DNA of 64,000 nucleotides from NCBI GenBank assembly GCA_002840715.1, contig PHBW01000009.1, forward strand, positions 108,489-172,488, in the 5' to 3' direction. Below the pieces are notes generated by a model. That model had not been told where the DNA came from. It saw only the letters and a program-made list of their open reading frames with translations, and ran no database searches. A program made the translations under genes and the position numbers. Source of the stretch: Chloroflexi bacterium HGW-Chloroflexi-4. GTDB taxonomy: Bacteria > Chloroflexota > Anaerolineae > Anaerolineales > Anaerolineaceae. This document shows, one piece after another, positions 16,611-25,694 of this stretch; the stretch's first letter is position 1, and every line of letters starts with the position of its first letter.

Positions 16611-17861
16611 ATGAAAACCCAATTTGGCAAAATATCTAAAGCTAAATTTTCCGGCCAAGCAACGCTTGAATTAGCCTTAACGCTTCCGATTTTTTTAATG
16701 TTGATTATTGGCATATTTGAAGTCGGACGGCTGATTTTCATTTATGGGTCAGTCCTTAGCGCCAGCCGTGAAGCTGCTCGTTATGGATCAGGAACTGGTG
16801 AGAATTTAGCGGGGACAGTATATTACCGGGATTGCACTGGTATCACAAATAGAGCAATTTCACAGGGTCTGATTGCAAACCTTGAACCTTCTGATATTAC
16901 TATCCAATACGATCATGGCCCAGATAGCAATGGTGAAAATACGATATTTGCATCTTGTCCCATTGCCACAAATTTGGATTTGGGAGACCGGGTCATTGTA
17001 ACTGTTAGAACAACCTATAGTCCAATCATCAATTTTAATAATATAGTTTCATTTCCCATTACTTCGGTTACAACACGAACCATCATTAAAGACCTAGATG
17101 TCATGGGTACACCCCCATGGACAAATACCCCCAAGCCAACCAATACCCCAACAGTAACTATGACACCCACGATTGTTCCGTCCGAAACAGCAACAAAAAC
17201 AAATACTGTTCCACCAACGTTAACCTACACACCAACTCTGACACCTACAAAAACGTCCACGCCAACAATTACTTTGACGCCAACGATAACCCTGACACCG
17301 ACCATTACTTTGACACCAACAATAACATTAACGCCAACTATTACCTATACACCCACAATAACTCTGACTCCGTCCATCACACCAACACCGACTGTCACAC
17401 GCACCGCCACAGCAACTCGAACAGTGACGCCTACCAGAACTCCTACTGCAACCAGGACATCGACTCCAACACGTACATTAACGCCCACACTACAATTAAT
17501 TTGTGATACTTGGACAGTTCAAAATCCTTCAGTCTCATCAAATTCCTGGGCTATTGATATATACTCAAGTTCCTCAATAACCGAAACCTATATTTTCCGT
17601 GTTCAGGTTGAATACACTGGAACTGCATTACTGGATACGGTTGCTTTACGTACTAAGCCAATTTGGGCTGATACGGCAACCTCCATTGCAGATTTAACCT
17701 TCCCGTATACATACCACGAAGATTTATTAATACCCGCAATCATAAACACTCCAAACCAATTACGACTGACATTTAGCTCGATCGATTTTACGATCAAGCA
17801 TGTTAAGGTGTATTTTGATAACGGTTGTTATGTTCAACATTATTCAACCCCATATCCATAA
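16611..17861 (+). CDS. TadE-like pseudopilin-family protein with Thr/Pro-rich stalk
   Basis: About 416 residues. The N terminus [26 protein letters not shown] is a TadE-type signal/membrane helix, followed by [11 protein letters not shown] soluble domain (to about 160) follows. Next comes a long Thr/Pro-rich stalk (about 165-300) made of TPT-type repeats, then a C-terminal domain of about 115 residues that I do not recognise. TadE proteins are minor components of Tad pili or related envelope systems. ATG 16611 with AGGGA is preferred over TTG 16599. It is the first of three linked genes and probably surface-exposed. Confidence 0.78.
   Translation: MKTQFGKISKAKFSGQATLELALTLPIFLMLIIGIFEVGRLIFIYGSVLSASREAARYGSGTGENLAGTVYYRDCTGITNRAISQGLIANLEPSDITIQYDHGPDSNGENTIFASCPIATNLDLGDRVIVTVRTTYSPIINFNNIVSFPITSVTTRTIIKDLDVMGTPPWTNTPKPTNTPTVTMTPTIVPSETATKTNTVPPTLTYTPTLTPTKTSTPTITLTPTITLTPTITLTPTITLTPTITYTPTITLTPSITPTPTVTRTATATRTVTPTRTPTATRTSTPTRTLTPTLQLICDTWTVQNPSVSSNSWAIDIYSSSSITETYIFRVQVEYTGTALLDTVALRTKPIWADTATSIADLTFPYTYHEDLLIPAIINTPNQLRLTFSSIDFTIKHVKVYFDNGCYVQHYSTPYP
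17090..17490 (+). repeat. Thr/Pro-coding microsatellite, 18-bp core unit
   Basis: In-frame repeats encode a Thr/Pro stalk. In the middle (about 17260-17375) the unit is 18 bp, encoding TPTITL, at least five times with silent changes in most copies. The flanks are looser TPT-type repeats. Such tracts are commonly O-glycosylated stalks in Chloroflexota surface proteins. Confidence 0.8.
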
Positions 17862-17876
17862 AGTGAATGATGCAAA

Positions 17877-18338
17877 ATGAGAAACCGATTTAGCAAACAT
17901 GAAAAAGGTCAAAGCTTGGTTGAATTATCTCTAAGCTTAATTTTGCTATTAATTATTCTATCTGGGATAGTGGACCTCGGACGGGCTATTTTCACAAAGT
18001 TTGCGATGAAGGATGCGGCTGAGGAAGGTGTAATTTTCGGAACAAGCTTTCCAACAGACTGCGATCAAATAAACCAGCGTGTTGAATTTAATCTTTCAAA
18101 CAGGGCACTAAATGGTGGCATGACGATCATAACAACAATTGAAGGAAATGATGGCAGTTATATAGATTGTAGTTTGATTCCGTTCAATCAGGTCTATGCT
18201 GGTAAGAAACTGAGAATAACTGTCACAAAATCATTTACTGTCACCATGCCATTTTTGGGAGCATTTATTGGTCAAACAATTCCATTATCAGTTACAGCGA
18301 ATGGAATTGTTTTAAGACCTCAACCTCCCAATGATTAG
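17877..18338 (+). CDS. TadE-like protein
   Basis: A 153-residue single-span protein. It has the TadE start GQSLVELSLSLILLLIILSGIVDLGRAIF, then MKDAAEEGVIFG and a small extracytoplasmic domain ending in TANGIVLR. It closely resembles the product of 20434-20910 (shared AAEEGV, MPFLG and final GIV or GVV). Probably a minor pilin or assembly protein of a Tad-like envelope system. It follows the first gene by 15 bases. Confidence 0.75.
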   Translation: MRNRFSKHEKGQSLVELSLSLILLLIILSGIVDLGRAIFTKFAMKDAAEEGVIFGTSFPTDCDQINQRVEFNLSNRALNGGMTIITTIEGNDGSYIDCSLIPFNQVYAGKKLRITVTKSFTVTMPFLGAFIGQTIPLSVTANGIVLRPQPPND

Positions 18339-18354
18339 AGAATTAGAGGTAAGA

Positions 18355-19644
18355 ATGAAAAACCAAAGAACAGGTGAAGGCGGACAAATAATTGTAATTT
18401 TGGCAATTGCTTTGGTCGCGATATTAGGTATTACTGCTTTGGCTCTGGATGGAAGTTTGGTGCTGAACGATCGTCGTGATGATCAAAGTATTGCTGATTC
18501 AACAGCACTGGCAAGCGCAAGTGCTGCTGTACAAATATTGAAGGATTATCCTCCAAATCAATTTTATTGTGGATCAATATTGGCAAATAACGCTACAACT
18601 GCAGCTATTTTGGCGGGCAAGCAATTTGCCTTATCTGAGGGAATCACGCTTATTGATAATGATTCCACAAACGGAATCTCAGTGACATGTAGTGTAAAAA
18701 GTTACCGAACTTTTTTGGATATAAAAATTACGGTTTCATCTACCAGAGAGACAACTTTTGCAAAAATTGTTGGTAGAGATGAGCTGACTACAAAAATTGA
18801 AGCCACATCAAGGGTATTTCCAAAAGAGACTCTGGCTTTTGGGAATGGGATAGCTTCACTATCCAACTCATGTGGAAACATTGGGGGAATAACGGTTAAT
18901 GGTACAGGTTCAATTGACGTGATCGGTGCTGGCATTTTTGCAAATTCATGCTTAACCGGTTCGGGAACCATTGATATAGTTGTTGAGGGTGGTCAGATAT
19001 CATATTACACGGCATATAGCCCGCCATCCGCAGGATCGATCAGCCCTGCACCAACCCAAGTAACAGAGAGGCTTCCACTATTTACGGTACCTATTCCAGA
19101 TTGTACAAAAGTTCCATATTATGATTCTCCGGTTTCAGTGACAAGTGGAAGAACAATTGATCCTGGAAATTACTCTAATATTAAATTATCCAGTTCAGAT
19201 ACCCTTATCATGAATCCAGGTCTTTATTGCATGACTGGTGATTTTACTACGACAGGTCAGGCTCACGTAATTGGACAAGGTGTGACAATATACTTTAAGA
19301 GTGGCACTTTTGATACAGCGGGTACTTCAATTATCAATATTCAGGCTCCAAATTGTGAAAATTCTTTATGTGGTGTTCCACCGGCGATTCGGGGAATATT
19401 GATTTACATGAGCCCAAGCAATAACTCCAAAATAAAATTTACCGGCACATCTGATTCGGAGTTCATGGGTACAATTTTTGCGCCTGGAGGATCAATTAGT
19501 GTAACGGGGTCCGGAGGCTTGGTTACCCTTAATACGCAACTCATTGCAAATAAAGTGGATGTTTCAGGTACAGCCGACATCTCTCTCAATTTGAACGGTG
19601 CAGAAATCTACCAAACACCATCCTCAATTCAACTTCTCAAATAA
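18355..19644 (+). CDS. TadG-like envelope protein
   Basis: About 429 residues. The N terminus GGQIIVILAIALVAILGITALALDGS and RRDDQSIADSTALASA match the TadG/Flp-assembly membrane-anchor motif. The rest is a long Ser/Thr/Gly-rich extracytoplasmic domain with beta-helix-like repeats (INVQAPNC, ILIYMSPSNNSKIKFTGTSD, GTIFAPGGSISVTGSGG). ATG 18355 with AGAGG is preferred over ATG 18331, and this matches the start of the paralogue at 20939. It is the last gene of cassette one. Confidence 0.72.
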   Translation: MKNQRTGEGGQIIVILAIALVAILGITALALDGSLVLNDRRDDQSIADSTALASASAAVQILKDYPPNQFYCGSILANNATTAAILAGKQFALSEGITLIDNDSTNGISVTCSVKSYRTFLDIKITVSSTRETTFAKIVGRDELTTKIEATSRVFPKETLAFGNGIASLSNSCGNIGGITVNGTGSIDVIGAGIFANSCLTGSGTIDIVVEGGQISYYTAYSPPSAGSISPAPTQVTERLPLFTVPIPDCTKVPYYDSPVSVTSGRTIDPGNYSNIKLSSSDTLIMNPGLYCMTGDFTTTGQAHVIGQGVTIYFKSGTFDTAGTSIINIQAPNCENSLCGVPPAIRGILIYMSPSNNSKIKFTGTSDSEFMGTIFAPGGSISVTGSGGLVTLNTQLIANKVDVSGTADISLNLNGAEIYQTPSSIQLLK

Positions 19645-19664
19645 GTAATAACTAAAAACGTTCT

Positions 19665-19692
19665 AACCGCCAATCACATTGGCGGTTTTTTT
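19665..19692 (+). terminator. intrinsic terminator after the first TadE cassette
   Basis: The stem AACCGCCAAT / ATTGGCGGTT encloses a 3-base loop CAC and continues into a T run. It closes cassette one before the promoter of cassette two. Confidence 0.85.
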
Positions 19693-19815
19693 ATATCCAA
19701 CAGGAAAAGTAAACAAATGGATATTGATTCAATTTCAATGTTCACAAAAATGGAATCATATATCTTTTATTAGTTAACAAATTTGAAATGATAGGGTGGA
19801 GAAGATTAAAAGACG

Positions 19816-19821
19816 TATAAT
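19816..19821 (+). promoter_or_regulatory. -10 promoter of the second TadE cassette
   Basis: TATAAT in the block TAAAAGACGTATAATTT, nearly the same as at 16530-16549. The leader before the ATG at 19922 is about 95 bases. The rest of the 277-base gap 19645-19921 is AT-rich and shows nothing else clear. Confidence 0.65.
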
Positions 19822-19921
19822 TTCACATTATACATAGAAATTTTTAGTGTTAATTTCCTGAGACGACTCAAAATTTATTGGTGGAAACTCAAGTATAAAG
19901 CGGAAGATTGGCTTAATATAC

Positions 19922-20434
19922 ATGAATGTTTTATTTTATTCCACTAATTTGAGACACAAAGGTCAAGCAACGCTTGAACTGGCGCTTGTGTTGCCGATAT
20001 TTCTTTTTCTATTACTAGGCGTCTTTGAAGTAGCACTCCTGTTTTATTACAATGTATCTGTGTCAAACGCCAGCCGGGAGGCAGCTCGTTATGCGGCTTC
20101 CTCAGGCTGCCCTTCTTCAACAGCCTGTCTGGACGCAGATGTTCAATACTATCAGGATTGCACCGGCATCAAGAATCGGGCGATTTCCAAGGCTCCCGGC
20201 ATAGGATTGACCGCCGCAAATATATCCATTACCTATGATCACGGGCCCAATAACAGCGGTGTAATTTCACCCATTGCAGATGTCTGTTCTCCGACTACAC
20301 CTAATCTTGTTACAGGTGATAGGGTGGTGGTAACGGTTACCAAGCAATTTACTTTTATTGTACCTATCCCCGGGTTCAAGAACTTCCCGATCGTCAGCAC
20401 CACCTATCGTACATTTCTAGGGAAAGTGCAATAA
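19922..20434 (+). CDS. TadE-like protein, second cassette
   Basis: A 170-residue TadE protein. [28 protein letters not shown] is almost the same membrane helix as in the first cassette, followed by [13 protein letters not shown]. Two further segments, YYQDCTGIKNRAIS and ITYDHGPNNSG, also match the gene at 16611, so this is a true paralogue that lacks the Thr/Pro stalk and C-terminal domain. Its stop overlaps the next start by one base (TAATG). Confidence 0.8.
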   Translation: MNVLFYSTNLRHKGQATLELALVLPIFLFLLLGVFEVALLFYYNVSVSNASREAARYAASSGCPSSTACLDADVQYYQDCTGIKNRAISKAPGIGLTAANISITYDHGPNNSGVISPIADVCSPTTPNLVTGDRVVVTVTKQFTFIVPIPGFKNFPIVSTTYRTFLGKVQ

Positions 20435-20910
20435 TGTTGAACATTAAAAATTTTGTCCGACGCATTAAAGGGTTGGTCACCACTTTCCCTGCTCAGTACG
20501 AAAGATCAGAATCTGGTCAGGGCATGGTGGAATTTGCCATCAGCCTTATTGTGATCTTGATCGTGTTGGCAGGCATTGTTGATATGAGCCGCACCATTAT
20601 TACTAAAATGCAATTGCAAGACGCGGCTGAAGAAGGTGTGGTTTACGCCATGGCTTTTCCACATAATTGCACACAAATTCAATATCGTGTGTTTCAAAAC
20701 CTTTCCAAGGTAAAAAATGCCACACTCGGTTCAATTGTAATTACGTATAACAATGTTACCTGCACAACAGCAACTGGGGATGTAAAAGGCCAATTGATTA
20801 AAGTGGCTGTTTCAAATAATTTTCCGGTGAGTATGCCATTTTTAGGCACTGCCATAGGTAGTGCCAGAACAATTCAGGTTGATGCAAAAGGTGTAGTCAT
20901 CAGGAATTAA
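20434..20910 (+). CDS. TadE-like protein, second cassette
   Basis: A 158-residue single-span protein. GQGMVEFAISLIVILIVLAGIVDMSR and MQLQDAAEEGVVYA are paralogous to the product of 17877-18338. The N-terminal 25 residues before the helix are basic and probably cytoplasmic. Likely an envelope or pilus assembly component. Confidence 0.75.
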   Translation: MLNIKNFVRRIKGLVTTFPAQYERSESGQGMVEFAISLIVILIVLAGIVDMSRTIITKMQLQDAAEEGVVYAMAFPHNCTQIQYRVFQNLSKVKNATLGSIVITYNNVTCTTATGDVKGQLIKVAVSNNFPVSMPFLGTAIGSARTIQVDAKGVVIRN

Positions 20911-20938
20911 TGGGAACTGCAACAAAGGATAGGTCGAT

Positions 20939-22519
20939 ATGGAAAAAAACGAAAAAGGTCAAATAATTGTTGTGTTGGTGGTCGCGCTTGTGGCGATTTT
21001 AGGCATCACCGCCCTGGCAGTGGATGGCAGCCTGATCTACGCAGAACGACGTGAAGATCAATCCACAGCAGATTCAGTAGCCCTCTCGGCTGCCCAAACC
21101 GCATCTGCTAGCCCCACCTGTGTAACGGCACGCACTGTTGCTATCAGTCAGGCTATCACCTATGCATCTGCACAAGAAGGCGTGGCATTGGCAAACGATA
21201 CCACAAGTCCGAACCGGGTTGAAGCCACGTGCAACGCAGATAATACCAAGTTAACAATTAAAGTAGTGGTCACATCCAATACCCCCACCACCTTTGCCAA
21301 GATGGTTTCTAGAAATCAATTGCAGACCACCGTTGAATCTACTTCACAAGTAACTTATGGTTCGAGCGTATTTGCAGGAGGAAACGGTCTTGTTACTCTA
21401 GGAGAAAATTGTGATACTAGTAAAAATGTTAATAATGGTGGAATACATCTTTTTGCCCAAGCAAACTTAACGATCAAAGGCGGGGGAGCTTATTCAAGGT
21501 CATGTGTATTTGTTGACAACGCTCCCGCTGCGTTAATGACAGATGGTGCCCCTATATTGTATGCAGGAAAGGGAGCAAACACCTTTTATTCGGGAAGTCA
21601 GATTCAATACACAGGTACCAATGGTATCATTTTCCGTACCAACACAACTTCATTTATGGTGTCGGATCCTACGCTGACAATGCCGGCAACTAATTACCAA
21701 TTATGGGGAAACAAGGCACCTTATACTGCCAATTCAGTAATTGCTCAAGCCAAATGGCCTGTACCCACGGATCCAGTTGTTTTTGATCTGAATATTCCAG
21801 ATATGATGGCACAAGTATGTAATGGCCCTGACTTTGGAGTTAAAGATATTCCTTATTCTGCAATCGAAATTACCGTTGAACCGGGAACATACACCAGTAT
21901 TAACCAGGGATGGGTTGATGTAAAGTTTAACCCTGGTGTATATTGTATAAAAGATGGTGGGTTTGTTAACCTAGGGGGGCCAAACGTAAAAGCCAATAAC
22001 ACTTATTGGTATTTTATGGGAAGCGGCTCTTTTTCAAAAACAGGTTCCTTAAAAACCCTTGAGTTAAATAATAGTTCTGTATATCTCAAGAATGGGAATT
22101 TTACAGTATCAAATAGTGCAATTATGGTGGCTCGAAATACGACAATTTTTATTGAGCAAGGGAATTTTTCTGCAACTGGAGATGTACCGGTTGTATTAAC
22201 AGCTCCAAATTGCATCAGTACAGATTGCACGGTGAGTCATGCCATTGCAGGCGTGGCTCTATATTTGAAAGATAAAAATAATTTAAACAACACAGAAATC
22301 TCCATTGAGGGTTCCAGTTCCTTAGAGATTTCAGGAACAATATTTGCCCCAAAAAGTAAGGTGGCAATAACGGGTTATTCAGGATTAAAAACCCTTCAAT
22401 CTCAAATTATTTGTAGAAGATTTGAAACAACTGGATCCTCTCCTGTAACGTTAGATATTGAAGGAGCTAATCTTTATGAGGGGGGAAATGCTCCATCTTC
22501 AGTCGAACTCTTAAAATAG
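20939..22519 (+). CDS. TadG-like envelope protein, second cassette
   Basis: A 526-residue paralogue of the gene at 18355. The anchor KGQIIVVLVVALVAILGITALAVDGS and RREDQSTADSVALSAAQ match. The extracytoplasmic part is about 95 residues longer, with beta-helix-like repeats (SSVYLKNGNFTVSNSAIM, TTIFIEQGNFSATGDV) and the shared end GTIFAPKSKVAITGYSG and SSVELLK. The base composition of the 3' half is AT-richer than the 5' third. It ends cassette two. Confidence 0.75.
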   Translation: MEKNEKGQIIVVLVVALVAILGITALAVDGSLIYAERREDQSTADSVALSAAQTASASPTCVTARTVAISQAITYASAQEGVALANDTTSPNRVEATCNADNTKLTIKVVVTSNTPTTFAKMVSRNQLQTTVESTSQVTYGSSVFAGGNGLVTLGENCDTSKNVNNGGIHLFAQANLTIKGGGAYSRSCVFVDNAPAALMTDGAPILYAGKGANTFYSGSQIQYTGTNGIIFRTNTTSFMVSDPTLTMPATNYQLWGNKAPYTANSVIAQAKWPVPTDPVVFDLNIPDMMAQVCNGPDFGVKDIPYSAIEITVEPGTYTSINQGWVDVKFNPGVYCIKDGGFVNLGGPNVKANNTYWYFMGSGSFSKTGSLKTLELNNSSVYLKNGNFTVSNSAIMVARNTTIFIEQGNFSATGDVPVVLTAPNCISTDCTVSHAIAGVALYLKDKNNLNNTEISIEGSSSLEISGTIFAPKSKVAITGYSGLKTLQSQIICRRFETTGSSPVTLDIEGANLYEGGNAPSSVELLK

Positions 22520-22536
22520 TCCAAACATCATTAACA

Positions 22537-22564
22537 AATAACCCCGCCGTATGGCGGGGTTATT
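22537..22564. terminator. bidirectional terminator between convergent genes
   Basis: A perfect 12-bp stem, AATAACCCCGCC with GGCGGGGTTATT, around loop GTAT. It separates TadE cassette two from the convergent response-regulator gene. Confidence 0.85.
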
Positions 22565-22569
22565 GTTAT

Positions 22570-23274
22570 TTAAGAATTGTGCTTTCTGCGATTTTGGGGT
22601 TGAGTGTCTGAGTTGTCAATATCCAGTCGATAACCCACGCCGCGGATGGTTTTGATAAACTCAGGGTGGCGTGGATTTTCTTCGATGGCTTGCCTTAGCC
22701 AGCTCATGTGAACATCAAGTGAGCGGGTGTCGCCAGTGTAATCGGTTTCCCATGCTTTTCTAAACATTTCTTCGCGGTTGATTACTTCACCGGCGTGTTC
22801 CATCAAGATCTTCAACAACACGACCAATCGGGGAGTGAGCTGAATCTGTTTGTCTTTTAATATAACGCGATGTTGTTCAATATCCAATATAATCGGGCCA
22901 GCTTGCAGTCCGCCGTTATTCTGAATGGGAAGTAAATGTTTTACCCTGTTGACTAATTTCTGCATGGTAAAGGGCAGGAACAATACTGCATTAGCGTCGT
23001 AATTATCTTTGGGGTCAGCGTCTTTATCCAGCACCAAGATCACTGGCATATCTTTGTTTTGTTGGTGAAGTGATTGGCAGATGCGTTTGCCGTTGGTGCG
23101 CATTGATGAAGCATCAATTACAACCAAGTCAGGTTTGTTGTTTTCAAGGTGAATTAAGGCCGCCGCTCCACTGGGCACACTTTCAACCAGATAACCTTTT
23201 TTGGTTAATCCGGCTGCAAATGATGCGTGGTCGGTTCTTTTGCCTTCAACAAGTAAGATTCTAGGCTTAGTCAA
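22570..23274 (-). CDS. OmpR-type response regulator with degenerate receiver
   Basis: A 234-residue protein: receiver-like domain (1-120) and OmpR/PhoB winged-helix DNA-binding domain (about 128-222, ending IKTIRGVGYRLD). The receiver keeps a possible acceptor aspartate in LVVIDASSM. It lacks the usual acidic pair after strand 1 (LLVEGKRTD instead of DD or ED) and the conserved lysine (LFLPF in place of KPF). It may therefore act without phosphorylation. No histidine kinase is adjacent. Targets are unknown; the neighbouring TadE cassettes are candidates. Confidence 0.85.
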   Translation of the reverse strand: MTKPRILLVEGKRTDHASFAAGLTKKGYLVESVPSGAAALIHLENNKPDLVVIDASSMRTNGKRICQSLHQQNKDMPVILVLDKDADPKDNYDANAVLFLPFTMQKLVNRVKHLLPIQNNGGLQAGPIILDIEQHRVILKDKQIQLTPRLVVLLKILMEHAGEVINREEMFRKAWETDYTGDTRSLDVHMSWLRQAIEENPRHPEFIKTIRGVGYRLDIDNSDTQPQNRRKHNS

Positions 23275-23365
23275 CGATTCTGTATTCCAGTCCTATTTGT
23301 GATAATAGCAGCAAACACTTTGTAATATTTTGGTCTCAGTAGCAAACATTATCTTTTGTAAGTAA

Positions 23366-23386
23366 ATCTCATGGTAACCATGAGAT
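23366..23386. repeat. 21-bp perfect palindrome, operator candidate
   Basis: The arms ATCTCATGGT / ACCATGAGAT are perfect 10-mers around a single A. The site lies 92 bases upstream of the response-regulator start in the 387-base divergent gap 23275-23661. The remainder of that gap is AT-rich and, apart from the promoter at 23583-23611, shows nothing clear. Confidence 0.5.
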
Positions 23387-23582
23387 GCATTAGAAGAGTT
23401 GGCTGTCTGTCAATTGAATACAATTCCCGCCTTAATGGATCATTTCAATAAACCTAACAAACAGCAAAAAATTGTATCTCAATTGCTAAAATCTATTATA
23501 CTCCAATCTTAAAAAAAGCAAGTTAAAAGAATTGTAAGTCTTAAAAATTATTACTGTGGTATTTATCACTAAGTATGTCAAG

Positions 23583-23611
23583 TTGCGCTGCTTTTTGCCG
23601 CGTGTTAGAAT
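23583..23611 (+). promoter_or_regulatory. promoter of the DUF151-dnaB operon
   Basis: TTGCGC, 17-bp spacer, TAGAAT, with TGT just before the -10 (extended -10). Spacing is ideal. The leader before the ATG at 23662 is about 45 bases. Confidence 0.7.
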
Positions 23612-23661
23612 ACTATTAAGCTTTTTATGAATAATTTATTTGATGAGGTTGAGGATTATTA

Positions 23662-24255
23662 ATGTCTGAGATGGTTGAAGTAGTCATCGACAGTGTGAGA
23701 GTGAGTCTCACCAATCAACAGCGTATTGTCTTGCTGCGTGAGCTAGAAGTTGAACGCTACCTGCCGATTTGGATTGGTCCTTATGAAGCTGAATCCATAA
23801 CAATCTCATTGCAAGAAATTGAAATCGCTCGTCCTCAAACGCACGATCTTCTTATTGAAACACTCGAAAAAACTCACGCCAGGTTAACAAGGGTGGAAGT
23901 TATCGCTTTGCGGGGTGATATTTTCTATGGAAATTTGGTGCTAGAGGCTGGTGGTGAAATTATTTTGATTGATGCACGGCCTTCAGATTCAATTGCACTG
24001 GCTGTCAGGGCACATGTGCCCATTCTTGTAGCACGTGATATTCTTGAGACTGCTGGAATTACACCTGAGGCTGATATCCAGCAGGAAATTGAAGAGGAAG
24101 AATCCAAACAAGCCGTCGTCGAAGCTGGTGATTCAAAAGAACGTTTGTCCGTTTTCGAAAATTTTCTCTCCAATGTAAAACTGGATGAAGATCAAGATAG
24201 TGATAATTTCACTGATACAGATGACGACCCTGATCAACAAACCAAAAATGAATAA
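23662..24255 (+). CDS. bifunctional nuclease family protein (DUF151)
   Basis: A 197-residue protein of the DUF151/BFN family, typified by LPIWIGPYEAESI, RPQTHDLL, LRGDIFYGNL and DARPSDSIALAVR. Some relatives have been reported to have RNase and DNase activity. The C-terminal 60 residues are acidic and disordered (EEEESK, DEDQDSDN). It heads an operon with dnaB, dnaD-like and loader genes, which hints at a role near replication; that is inference. Confidence 0.88.
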   Translation: MSEMVEVVIDSVRVSLTNQQRIVLLRELEVERYLPIWIGPYEAESITISLQEIEIARPQTHDLLIETLEKTHARLTRVEVIALRGDIFYGNLVLEAGGEIILIDARPSDSIALAVRAHVPILVARDILETAGITPEADIQQEIEEEESKQAVVEAGDSKERLSVFENFLSNVKLDEDQDSDNFTDTDDDPDQQTKNE

Positions 24256-24297
24256 TTTTGCACCACGAATCTGATTACTGGAGAATCCGGGTAGCTC

Positions 24298-25686
24298 ATG
24301 GGCAATTTTCAAACTTCTGACGATAACTCTGTTACCGAAATTCAGTCGCAGCCGAACAGCCGTGAGGCTGAAGAAGCCGTTCTGGGTTCCATTTTAATCA
24401 ACCCTGAATCTTATTATGATGTGGCTGAAATTCTGCACGAGGATGACTTTTACATCATCCGCAACCAATGGGTCTGGAGTTCATTTGTCAGGTTAAATGA
24501 AAAACGTGCTCCCATTGATATTCTCACCGTCAGTGAAGATTTGCAGAATCACAATCAACTCAGTGACATCGGCGGACAATCTTATCTGATCTCACTGGTG
24601 AACCAAACGCCAACCTCATTACACGCCCAATCTTACTCTCATATAGTGGAGCAAAACGCCATCCGCAGGCGTATGCTTTCGGCAGCCAATGAAATGGCCA
24701 AGCTGGCTTATGACCAGGAAAAAGATGTTGATACCATTATTGACAAAGCCGAAATGTCGGTCTTCGGGTTGAGCGAAAGGCGGGTTCGGCACGATCTGGA
24801 ACCAATCGAGCGTGTCTTAAGTAATTATTACGACCATGTCGATGAACTGTCTCAACGTGATGAAGAGATTTTCGGCGTTCCCACCGGATTGACCGACCTG
24901 GACAGGCTGTTGGGAGGGCTGCAAAAATCAGATCTTCTGATTATTGCCGGACGTCCTGGTTCTGGTAAAACCGGTTTTATGCTTTCGATCGCCAAAAATG
25001 CGGCGCAGAAACACAAAAAACATGTGGCTTTTTTCTCACTTGAAATGTCTAATGAGCAACTCGTGCAGCGTTTGATTGCACAAGAAACCAAAATCGACAC
25101 TCAACGCCTGCGCACAGGCAAACTTGAAGATGAAGAATGGCCGCTCTTTACCCATGCCGTCGAAGTTTTGGGTGATACCCACATGTGGCTGGATGATACC
25201 CCGGCCATCACGCCGTTACAATTGCGCACCAAATGCCGCCGTCTGCATATGGAACACAGCCTAGATTTGATCATCATCGACTACCTGCAGTTGATGGGCA
25301 GCGATTCGCGCAATGAAAACCGCGTGCAAGAAGTTTCGCACATCTCGCGTAGCTTGAAGGTTTTAGCGCGTGAATTGAACATCCCCGTGCTGGCAGGTGC
25401 TCAGCTCTCTCGTGCGGTCGAGCAGCGTGAAGGCAAAAAGCCGGTGCTTTCAGATCTGCGTGAATCTGGCTCACTTGAGCAGGATGCCGATATTGTCATG
25501 TTCATCCATCGGCCTGACATGCTCGAGAAAGACAATCCTCGTCAGAATATTGCCGAGTTGATCGTGGCAAAGCATCGTAATGGTCCCACCCATCCAGGCA
25601 TTGAACTGGTCTTCTTGAATAACCTGGCCAAGTTTGAAAACGCAGCCACTTACTCAGGTGATTTCAAGGATAAAAAGAGAAATTAG
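24298..25686 (+). CDS. dnaB: replicative DNA helicase DnaB
   Basis: A 462-residue replicative helicase. The N-terminal domain starts QPNSREAEEAVLGSILIN and the RecA-like motor has Walker A AGRPGSGKTG (about 217-226), FFSLEMSNEQLVQRL, Walker B LIIIDYLQLM and GAQLSRAVEQREGKKP. The ending with IVAKHRNGPT and a phenylalanine-rich tail is typical. Length is normal. It is followed 8 bases later by a DnaD-like gene and then a loader-type ATPase gene, which together look like a helicase-loading module. Confidence 0.95.
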   Translation: MGNFQTSDDNSVTEIQSQPNSREAEEAVLGSILINPESYYDVAEILHEDDFYIIRNQWVWSSFVRLNEKRAPIDILTVSEDLQNHNQLSDIGGQSYLISLVNQTPTSLHAQSYSHIVEQNAIRRRMLSAANEMAKLAYDQEKDVDTIIDKAEMSVFGLSERRVRHDLEPIERVLSNYYDHVDELSQRDEEIFGVPTGLTDLDRLLGGLQKSDLLIIAGRPGSGKTGFMLSIAKNAAQKHKKHVAFFSLEMSNEQLVQRLIAQETKIDTQRLRTGKLEDEEWPLFTHAVEVLGDTHMWLDDTPAITPLQLRTKCRRLHMEHSLDLIIIDYLQLMGSDSRNENRVQEVSHISRSLKVLARELNIPVLAGAQLSRAVEQREGKKPVLSDLRESGSLEQDADIVMFIHRPDMLEKDNPRQNIAELIVAKHRNGPTHPGIELVFLNNLAKFENAATYSGDFKDKKRN

Positions 25687-25694
25687 GGCGGACG

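Noticed and set aside
17090-17490. Possible CRISPR or minisatellite array
   Set aside because: The 18-bp units are in frame, with no unique spacers, and continue a membrane protein.
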